Below, piece after piece: positions 1 through 4,574 of a DNA stretch of 5,721 nucleotides. Origin of the DNA: an uncultured Clostridia bacterium. GTDB lineage: Bacteria > Bacillota > Clostridia > Oscillospirales > CAG-272. The position numbers were made by a program, and so were the translations under genes. Within the stretch, counting starts at the first letter, position 1. Each line of letters begins with the position of its first letter. The DNA lies in assembly GCA_947652805.1 (NCBI GenBank), contig CANTEM010000073.1, positions 1 to 5,721 of the forward strand. Reading direction: 5' to 3'. The notes beneath the pieces are model-generated. The model was not told the origin of the DNA. It saw only the letters and a program-made list of their open reading frames with translations, and did no database searches.

Positions 1-67
1 ACTTAATCTGATACAAAACGGAAAGAACATTGATCACAACCGCCAGAACAAAAAACGCAAATTTCAT
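1..67 (-). CDS. 5' end of an unidentified small membrane or secreted protein, probably in an integrated element
   Basis: Reading leftwards from the ATG at 67-65 gives 22 open codons to the window edge, beginning MKFAFFVLAVVINVLSVLYQ. This is a continuous hydrophobic stretch that would serve as a membrane anchor or signal segment. No good Shine-Dalgarno site precedes the ATG, which lowers confidence. The same frame stays open further upstream, through a TTG at 85 and up to an ATG at 148 that lies on the antisense strand of the tRNA fragment; the longer starts are probably artefacts of the junction. The surrounding DNA is AT-rich, unlike the genes to the right, which fits the end of a mobile element. 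I do not recognise the product and only the N-terminus is visible. Confidence 0.3.
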   Translation of the reverse strand, partial: MKFAFFVLAVVINVLSVLYQIK

Positions 68-121
68 TGTCCATAAATTTGTCAAAAATCTAAAAACCAC
101 TATAAATAAAGATATATCCAA

Positions 122-147
122 TGGTTCAAATCCAGTCACTCCGACCA
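122..147 (+). other. Truncated 3' end of tRNA-Pro: likely attachment-site (attR-type) scar
   Basis: The segment reads TGG, then TTCAAAT (a T-loop), CCAGT (T-stem 3' strand), CACTCCG (acceptor 3' strand), discriminator A and CCA. An acceptor of CGGAGTG paired to CACTCCG with a C1-G72 pair, A73 and encoded CCA is typical of bacterial tRNA-Pro. The antisense strand translates to MVGVTGFEP, the familiar start of spurious proteins predicted opposite tRNA-Pro genes. No matching CGGAGTG 5' strand, D-arm or anticodon arm lies in the preceding 121 bases, and even the T-stem 5' strand is broken (AATGG instead of ACTGG). An orphan tRNA 3' end is the usual mark left by a tyrosine-recombinase element integrating into a tRNA gene. 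An intact tRNA-Pro would be expected at the far left end of the element, outside this window. Confidence 0.65.
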
Positions 148-161
148 TACGAAAAACGCTG

Positions 162-206
162 AAAAGCCTTGCTTTTCCTTTGTAATAAAGGGACTGCAAG
201 GCTTTT
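162..206 (+). terminator. Rho-independent terminator, originally of the tRNA-Pro gene
   Basis: AAAAGCCTTGC (162-172) is perfectly complementary to GCAAGGCTTTT (196-206). Within the loop CCTTT (177-181) pairs with AAAGG (187-191), giving a long two-part hairpin. The T-run is the end of the stem itself, followed by CGGTTT. It lies 15 bases after the tRNA CCA, where a tRNA terminator belongs, and it insulates the promoter at 237-265. The A-run on the left means it could also work leftwards. Confidence 0.65.
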
Positions 207-236
207 CGGTTTGCAGAAAAAGAACTTGAAAACCGG

Positions 237-265
237 TCGACTTTGGGGATGTTTTGTGCTATACT
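237..265 (+). promoter_or_regulatory. Sigma-A-type promoter with extended -10 for the PII-like/antiporter operon
   Basis: The -10 box TATACT (260-265) is preceded by TGC, an extended -10 TG motif. A -35-like TCGACT (237-242, 4 of 6 matches to TTGACA) sits exactly 17 bases upstream. Transcription would start near 272, giving a leader of about 45 bases before the ATG at 317. It follows the tRNA terminator, so the operon appears to be independently transcribed. Confidence 0.5.
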
Positions 266-316
266 AATAGGCGGAAAATTCTATTTAAATTTTATCTGGA
301 AGGAAGGATTACTGTT

Positions 317-664
317 ATGCAAATGCTGCTTATCGTGCTGAATAAGACGGAGAAGCTCGGATCGCTCCTGGACGCGTGGATGGAGCAGGGGATCGGCGGT
401 GCAACGGTACTGAAAAGCTCCGGTATGGTGCGCATCCTTGCAAAAAATATAGAGCAGTATCCCATTGTGGGATCCCTGCGGCGACTGCTCGGCGATATGG
501 AGGAACGCAAGGACAGCCGCACCATTTTCATGGCACTACAGGATGATAAAATGGAAGAGGCAAAGGCGATTGTCCGCTCTGTTGTAGGAGATTTGTCCCA
601 GCCGGATACAGCGGTTATGTTCACACTGCCTGTTCTTTCGGTGGAAGGAGTGGATTTCCATTGA
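317..664 (+). CDS. PII-like signalling protein, putative partner of the adjacent antiporter
   Basis: This 115-residue protein has the PII/ferredoxin-like pattern: beta1 at about 3-8 (MLLIVL), helix 1 about 12-24, beta2 about 27-35 (GGATVLKSS), a long variable segment about 37-68 where the PII T-loop lies, beta3 about 69-74 (TIFMAL), helix 2 about 77-91 and beta4 about 98-105 (TAVMFTLPV). The length and the ending with a hydrophobic LPV strand fit PII relatives. There is no canonical uridylylation-site context, so it is not a standard GlnB/GlnK; ligand and target are unknown. The ATG at 317 was chosen over an upstream in-frame TTG at 254, which overlaps the -10 box, because AGGAAGG (301-307) lies 9 bases before it. 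Its stop overlaps the antiporter start by 4 bases, suggesting translational coupling and a functional partnership. The family assignment is from sequence pattern and memory. Confidence 0.72.
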   Translation: MQMLLIVLNKTEKLGSLLDAWMEQGIGGATVLKSSGMVRILAKNIEQYPIVGSLRRLLGDMEERKDSRTIFMALQDDKMEEAKAIVRSVVGDLSQPDTAVMFTLPVLSVEGVDFH

Positions 665-1851
665 CTTTGCATACCCTGTTTTATTTGTCTGTCATTTTGT
701 TTGCCGGGCTGATCATGGGGCGCGCCGTAAAAATGATCCGCCTGCCAAACGTAACCGGCTATCTGCTGGCGGGACTGCTGCTGGGCCCCTGCGTTTTGGG
801 TGTGCTCCCGGAAGGGTTTGTCCATGAATTGGAGCTGGTTTCCGAAATGGCGCTGGCGCTGATTGCCCTGACAATCGGTGCGGAATTTAAGCTTTCCTAT
901 CTGAAAAAAGTTGGAATTGCTCCCCTCATTATTGCGCTTTTGGAAGCATTTGGCGCAATGGCAGTCGTATGCGCCGTCCTGCTCCTGCTGGGATTTGATC
1001 TGGAGCTGGCACTCCTGCTGGGTGCGATTGCATCTGCAACGGCGCCTGCCGCTACCGTTATGGTGGTAAAGCAGTACCGGGCAAAGGGACCTGTTACAGA
1101 AACATTGCTCAGCGTAGTGGCGCTGGACGACGCGGTGGCACTGATCGCGTTCGGTATTGCAATGGCGGTGGTAAATACCTTGCAGCATCCCGGTGAGGTG
1201 TCCATTGCATGGTCGGTTGCAAAACCCTTTGTGGAAATTCTCGGCTCGGCGGGAATCGGGCTTCTTCTGGGAGTTTTGTTCCGTATTCCCCTGCACTTTT
1301 TCAAAAAATCCTCCAACCGGCTCATCATCGTGCTGGCATTCACATTTATGGGATCCTCCCTTGCATCTATGCTTGGACTGTCCTCTCTGCTGCTGTGTAT
1401 GTTTATGGGAGCAGCACTCATTAACCTGTGTCCGGACGGCGCAGACATTCTGGATATCACCGACACGATCACCCCGCCCATTTTTCTCATGTTTTTCGTC
1501 GTGTCCGGGGCGGAACTGAATTTGTTTATCCTGCCAAAAATCGGACTTTTGGGCATTGCGTATATTCTTGCCAGAGTGGCCGGAAAAATCGGCGGCGCGT
1601 CTCTGGGGGCGGTTCTAGGACATTCAAAGCCCCAGGTACGTAAATATATCGGATTCACCCTGATTCCCCAGGCGGGTGTGGCAATCGGTCTTTCCTTGAT
1701 TGCGGCAAGGGCCCTGCCGGATATCGGGCAGACCATTCAGGCGGTGATTCTATGCGGAACCTTTGTATATGAGCTGATCGGTCCCGTTTGTACCAAGCTT
1801 GCGCTGATGCGGGCAAAAGAGATTGAACCGGCGTCTAAATCAAAAAAATAA
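661..1851 (+). CDS. CPA2-family cation:proton antiporter (Na+/H+ exchanger domain)
   Basis: This 396-residue inner-membrane protein consists almost entirely of hydrophobic segments and matches the Na_H_Exchanger (CPA2, NapA/KefB-like) fold. It would exchange Na+ or K+ for H+ across the cytoplasmic membrane. Visible landmarks are PNVTGYLLAGLLLGP (29-43) in the first inverted-repeat unit, the crossover-type segment SATAPAAT (125-132), the ion-binding pair Asp156-Asp157 in ALDDA, RxxGK (Arg305-Lys309) in a late helix, and IPQAGVAIGL near the C-terminus. The adjacent acidic pair is the signature of electrogenic members. It ends shortly after the last helix with no RCK/TrkA-N domain, so regulation must come from elsewhere, plausibly the upstream PII-like protein. 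The start is TTG at 661, preceded by AAGGAG (645-650) with a 10-base gap; the next in-frame ATG would remove the first helix. Confidence 0.9.
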   Translation: MTLHTLFYLSVILFAGLIMGRAVKMIRLPNVTGYLLAGLLLGPCVLGVLPEGFVHELELVSEMALALIALTIGAEFKLSYLKKVGIAPLIIALLEAFGAMAVVCAVLLLLGFDLELALLLGAIASATAPAATVMVVKQYRAKGPVTETLLSVVALDDAVALIAFGIAMAVVNTLQHPGEVSIAWSVAKPFVEILGSAGIGLLLGVLFRIPLHFFKKSSNRLIIVLAFTFMGSSLASMLGLSSLLLCMFMGAALINLCPDGADILDITDTITPPIFLMFFVVSGAELNLFILPKIGLLGIAYILARVAGKIGGASLGAVLGHSKPQVRKYIGFTLIPQAGVAIGLSLIAARALPDIGQTIQAVILCGTFVYELIGPVCTKLALMRAKEIEPASKSKK

Positions 1852-1861
1852 CAGGAACAGA

Positions 1862-2404
1862 ATGAACATGAAACTTTTATTACATACATGCTGCGCGCCA
1901 TGCAGTGTAAAATGTATAGATACTTTGCGGGAGGAAGGTATTGAACCGGAGCTGTATTGGTTCAATCCCAACATTCATCCGTTTACAGAATACCGCAGCC
2001 GCCGGGATACGCTGATATCCTACGCTGCGTCTATCGGTGCACAGCTGTTTTTAAAAGATACATACGGGCTGCGCTCCTTTGTGCAGGCAGTGTGTCCGGA
2101 TTTTGACAACCGGTGTACCTATTGCTATGATGTACGTATGACTGCCGCGGCGCGGTATGCGGCGGAGCACGGATATGACGGATTCTGCACCACGCTGCTG
2201 GTGAGTCCTTATCAGAATCATGAGGGGATTCAGACGTCCGCCCGGCGTGCGGCGGCGGAATACGGTGTGGAATTTGTATACCGGGATTTCCGTCCCTATT
2301 TCCGGGAAGGACAGCAGATCGCTCGGGAGCTGGGACTGTACATGCAGAAATACTGTGGCTGTGTTTTCAGTGAGGAAGACCGGTATCAAAAGAAAAAGAA
2401 GTAA
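1862..2404 (+). CDS. queH: Epoxyqueuosine reductase QueH
   Basis: QueH (formerly DUF208) reduces epoxyqueuosine to queuosine in tRNA, the last step of queuosine synthesis, and is a non-homologous replacement for the cobalamin-dependent QueG. This 180-residue protein is full length for the family. It carries the hallmark LLLHTCCAPC at the N-terminus (Cys10, Cys11, Cys14), a CTYC pair (Cys85, Cys88) and a C-terminal CGC (Cys165, Cys167), the cysteine set that holds the iron-sulfur/iron centre. YWFNPNIHPFTEY and the TTLLVSPYQNHE segment are also typical. It begins 10 bases after the antiporter stop with no terminator between them, so it is probably the third gene of that operon. The start could be ATG 1862 or ATG 1868: AGGAA at 1853-1857 lies 4 or 10 bases upstream respectively. 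A TTG at 1823 inside the antiporter gene is less likely. No other queuosine genes are visible nearby. Confidence 0.93.
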   Translation: MNMKLLLHTCCAPCSVKCIDTLREEGIEPELYWFNPNIHPFTEYRSRRDTLISYAASIGAQLFLKDTYGLRSFVQAVCPDFDNRCTYCYDVRMTAAARYAAEHGYDGFCTTLLVSPYQNHEGIQTSARRAAAEYGVEFVYRDFRPYFREGQQIARELGLYMQKYCGCVFSEEDRYQKKKK

Positions 2405-2473
2405 AAGGAAAAAGGGCTCCTGTGCGAATTTGTGTAAAAAGTTCCCTTGTGCAAGCTTTGATCAAGCAAAAAG

Positions 2474-2494
2474 CCTCCCTTGTGTAAAGGGAGG
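2474..2494 (-). terminator. Leftward intrinsic terminator formed by the left arm of the repeat
   Basis: CCTCCCTT (2474-2481) pairs perfectly with AAGGGAGG (2487-2494) around a 5-base loop. Read on the minus strand the hairpin is followed by GCTTTTTGC, a T-tract. It is in the right orientation to stop transcription of the leftward gene ending at 2644, after about 150 bases of 3' untranslated RNA that includes the rest of the repeat. Confidence 0.5.
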
Positions 2495-2599
2495 TGGGTT
2501 TTGCGTAGCAAAACTCGGAGGGATTGTCAATTGTCAATTTGTCGATTTGCAGATTATTCAAAATGATCGTGTAGACAATCCCCCAGTCGCTTCGCGACA

Positions 2600-2627
2600 G
2601 CCCCCTTTGCACAAGGGAGGCTTTTTT
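2600..2627 (+). terminator. Rightward intrinsic terminator for the queH operon, formed by the right arm of the repeat
   Basis: GCC-CCTTT (2600-2608) pairs with AAGGG-GGC (2613-2621) around a GCAC loop with one C-A mismatch, and six T residues (2622-2627) follow directly. It is the only good terminator between queH and the converging gene, so it is likely the end of the PII-like/antiporter/queH transcript. Confidence 0.6.
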
Positions 2628-2643
2628 ATTTACGCAAAAATTA

Positions 2644-4443
2644 TCATTCCCCAGCCAGCAGTTCCTGCGCCGTATACACGCCCGGCGACGGATTTGCAAT
2701 TCCCGCATCCTTCAGAAAAGCGGTAATCGCATCGTCTGCATCCAAAATGATCAGATATGGATACTGCGTTAGCAGATTTTCCAGTTCCTGCACGGTCGGC
2801 ATGCCGTATAGGTATGCGATATCACTTGTCATAAGCTTGTACCGCATACAGTATAACATGTAGCCGTCGTCATTTACCGATGCAGGACAATATACCACTG
2901 CGGAGGATATGTACTCACGCCCTGCGATGACTGCATCCACCGTGCTGACCCGGGAATCCGGATACAGATTTGACAGGTTGTGCTGCAAAGGCTGCCGCTG
3001 TATATAAACAATAGACGCAATGGAAACCAGCAGCAGACATCCCAGAATGCCTGCTCCGATATTGCCGCTCTCAGTAAGCAGATATGCCATACAAAGCGCA
3101 AAAGGAATCAGCAGATAAATCAAAATCGTGTATATGTACCGGTCAAAGGAGGCAAGGTACAGCGCTTCCCCTGTAGGCATGGAGAACAGATACATTGCCA
3201 AAAGCCCGGCCCCGTACACTGCGTAAATCCCATCCAGAATCAGCATGGTTTTCACAATCAGCCCTGCATGCTTTTTGACAAACAGTACATGCAGGAGCAG
3301 CGCCGCTGCCAGTACAAAGTTGATAATCAGCATTGCTTTCAGCGTGGGATTTTCCGAAAAATCAAAGATGCGGTGCAGGAAGGTTTGTATAATATTTTGA
3401 ATGTCCTCCGGCTGCTTCTGGGCAAACATATTGCCGTAGTGTTCGGCGGACATGGTGTGCTTTGCATCGTCGGCAGCTTGAAAAACAAGGGCGACATGCC
3501 GGGACCACAAAAACTGTACACATGCCGGTACTGCGGCATGGAGCAGCACTGGGAACCCTGTACCCAGGGAAAGTTTATGTTGTTTTCTGCTGCGCAGCCA
3601 GAGACACAAAATCAAAATAAAGTGAATGGCTGCAAAGAGCAGTCCTGTGTTTTTGATCAGCAGAGTTGCTGCGGAAATGGGAAGGGTGAGAAGGGCGGCA
3701 CGTCCGGGCTGATCCCGGTAGTACAGGGCGATTGCCGTCATGCCTGCCGCCATTGCAGGCAGAAGCGCGTCTACCAGCAGGGAATAAATCTCCACATTGC
3801 AGCCCAGGGCAAGAAGCATACATCCGCCGAAGGAGAGAAACGCGCACAGAAGCTTCCAAAGGGAGGCTTTTCTGTTTTGCCTGTCCAATTTCGGAACGAA
3901 TGCAAATATGGGCAGAACTGCCGCCGCGGTCATTGCCGCCTGGGTGAAGATAATGATATTTTCGTGATATCCTGTGAACTTGGAAATATAGTATAAAAAC
4001 AGGGCGCTTCCCGGCGGGTAGGACTGGAAAGCGATATATGTATTTGTAAAATTGGGCAGCCGGTCGTCCAGCGCCATTTGCTTTACGATCAGTCCCCAGT
4101 GGGAGAAGTTATCGTAATGAACCAGCCGCCCGTCCCGAAACAGAACGGCAAAGACACAAAGCAGGATCAGCAGCAGTACAGATCCTGGGGTGATCAGCTT
4201 TTTCAGGGTCGTGTAAACCGTTTTCCGTATTATGCTGTCTGCCAGGGCAGCAATACCTAAAAGAAGGAGTACCCATGCCGTATAGGGAAGGATATTGAGC
4301 AGCCCTGCAATGAACAGCAGGGAGATACCGCCGGACACGATCAGCAGGGGAATAAACTCTGCCGGGACATGGATCCGGTGGGACAGAAACAGCGCGTATC
4401 CCAAAAAGGATAAAAGCAGCAGGCATATAAACAGAACTGTCAT
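2644..4443 (-). CDS. Multi-spanning GT-C-like membrane glycosyltransferase (putative)
   Basis: This 599-residue protein is dominated by hydrophobic helices over about residues 1-485, followed by a soluble C-terminal part of about 110 residues. After the first four helices comes an extracytoplasmic loop with YDNFSHW (110-116) and SYPPGSALF (141-149). An acidic residue, here Asp111, in the first large outer loop is the catalytic hallmark of GT-C enzymes, which move a sugar from a polyprenyl-phosphate carrier onto an acceptor outside the membrane. The divergently placed GT2-GtrA gene would supply such a donor. The acceptor (cell-wall polymer, lipid or protein) cannot be told. The ATG at 4443 is supported by AAGAGGTG (minus strand of 4448-4455) a few bases upstream. 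The stop lies only 17 bases from the repeat element. The membrane-protein call is certain; the GT-C function is an inference from loop motif and context. Confidence 0.7.
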   Translation of the reverse strand: MTVLFICLLLLSFLGYALFLSHRIHVPAEFIPLLIVSGGISLLFIAGLLNILPYTAWVLLLLGIAALADSIIRKTVYTTLKKLITPGSVLLLILLCVFAVLFRDGRLVHYDNFSHWGLIVKQMALDDRLPNFTNTYIAFQSYPPGSALFLYYISKFTGYHENIIIFTQAAMTAAAVLPIFAFVPKLDRQNRKASLWKLLCAFLSFGGCMLLALGCNVEIYSLLVDALLPAMAAGMTAIALYYRDQPGRAALLTLPISAATLLIKNTGLLFAAIHFILILCLWLRSRKQHKLSLGTGFPVLLHAAVPACVQFLWSRHVALVFQAADDAKHTMSAEHYGNMFAQKQPEDIQNIIQTFLHRIFDFSENPTLKAMLIINFVLAAALLLHVLFVKKHAGLIVKTMLILDGIYAVYGAGLLAMYLFSMPTGEALYLASFDRYIYTILIYLLIPFALCMAYLLTESGNIGAGILGCLLLVSIASIVYIQRQPLQHNLSNLYPDSRVSTVDAVIAGREYISSAVVYCPASVNDDGYMLYCMRYKLMTSDIAYLYGMPTVQELENLLTQYPYLIILDADDAITAFLKDAGIANPSPGVYTAQELLAGE

Positions 4444-4461
4444 GATTCACCTCTTCGGGTC

Positions 4462-4483
4462 TCCTCGGACGAGGATTTTTTCT
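4462..4483 (+). terminator. Terminator-like hairpin in the leader of the leftward gene, facing right
   Basis: TCCTCG (4462-4467) pairs with CGAGGA (4470-4475) and is followed by six T residues, the form of a plus-strand intrinsic terminator. No rightward gene ends here, so it could only stop antisense transcripts from the leftward gene before they reach the rightward promoter. On the minus strand the same hairpin falls in the 5' untranslated leader just upstream of the ribosome site. The stem is short, so its activity is uncertain. Confidence 0.35.
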
Positions 4484-4497
4484 TAAGTATATATTTT

Positions 4498-4526
4498 ATT
4501 ATACACTATTGCGCCATTTGGCGCAA
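4498..4526 (-). promoter_or_regulatory. Leftward promoter for the GT-C-like gene, half of the symmetric pair
   Basis: On the minus strand, -35 TTGCGC (4526-4521) and a perfect -10 TATAAT (4503-4498) are separated by 17 bases. The start would be near 4491, giving a leader of about 48 bases that includes the hairpin at 4462-4475. It is the exact mirror image of the rightward promoter and overlaps it through the -35 and spacer. Confidence 0.6.
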
Positions 4527-4537
4527 TAGTGTATAAT
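4509..4537 (+). promoter_or_regulatory. Rightward promoter for the GT2-GtrA gene, half of the symmetric pair
   Basis: -35 TTGCGC (4509-4514) and consensus -10 TATAAT (4532-4537) are separated by 17 bases. Transcription would begin near 4544, about 31 bases before the ATG at 4575. The -35 is a weak match (TTG only), as expected for a promoter that depends on a regulator or relies on its strong -10. Confidence 0.6.
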
Positions 4538-4574
4538 AAAATAGAAAATATGCAAGTAATGAAGGGACAAGGGC

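Larger units (their letters stand above)
2468..2627. repeat. MITE-like palindromic repeat element with terminal inverted repeats
   Basis: The ends AAAAAGCCTCCCTTGTG (2468-2484) and their inverse (2610-2626) match perfectly, and the inverted repeat continues to 26 bases (2468-2493 with 2601-2626) with one G-T wobble and one mismatch. Further in, GGGATTGTC (2520-2528) pairs with GACAATCCC (2574-2582). Between the nested arms are two small perfect hairpins, TTTTGC-GTA-GCAAAA (2499-2513) and GTCGC-TTC-GCGAC (2586-2598). The centre is AT-rich with TTGTCAA-type imperfect repeats and has no coding potential. The whole 160-bp unit folds on itself and looks like a non-autonomous mobile repeat; I recall similar CCTCCCTTGTG-ended repeats in gut Clostridia. 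No clear target duplication is visible at its edges. Confidence 0.65.
4492..4543. repeat. Perfect 25-bp inverted repeat (52-bp palindrome) between the divergent genes
   Basis: Positions 4492-4516 are the exact reverse complement of 4519-4543, with only TT (4517-4518) at the centre. The GC-rich core is TTGCGCCATTTGGCGCAA (4509-4526); the outer parts are AT-rich. It sits in the 131-base gap between two divergent starts and contains both promoters described separately. It could be an operator bound by a dimeric regulator or form a cruciform. It is not followed by a T-tract on either strand, so it is not a terminator. Confidence 0.95.

Noticed and set aside
254..316. N-terminal extension of the PII-like protein from a TTG at 254
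   Set aside because: The extension overlaps the -10 promoter box and would not be transcribed fully; ATG 317 has a good ribosome site and begins the beta1 strand as in PII relatives.
292..1296. Long minus-strand open frame (334 codons) opposite the PII-like and antiporter genes
   Set aside because: It is rich in Gln, Cys, Asn, His and Arg with no recognisable domain or ribosome site, and lies opposite two well-supported genes; it is an antisense shadow.
897..1736. Minus-strand open frame of 279 codons inside the antiporter
   Set aside because: Low-complexity Ser/Ala/Pro/Arg composition in the codon-complementary frame of a clear membrane protein; antisense shadow.
1852..1861. preQ1 riboswitch ahead of queH
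   Set aside because: Only 10 bases separate the antiporter stop from the queH start, too short for any riboswitch.
2468..2627. CRISPR-like array in the repeat region
   Set aside because: The repeats are inverted, only two end copies exist, and there are no evenly spaced direct repeats or spacers.
2220..2726. Plus-strand open frame running from queH through the repeat into the next gene's 3' end
   Set aside because: It is an out-of-frame read of queH followed by the palindromic repeat; no protein-like composition.
2980..3996. Plus-strand open frame of 338 codons opposite the GT-C-like gene
   Set aside because: Gln- and Cys-rich shadow of hydrophobic codons on the other strand, without a fold pattern or ribosome site.
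4492..4543. Reading the palindrome as a rho-independent terminator
   Set aside because: It lies between divergent starts and neither strand has a T-tract after the stem; consensus -10 boxes within it fit promoters better.
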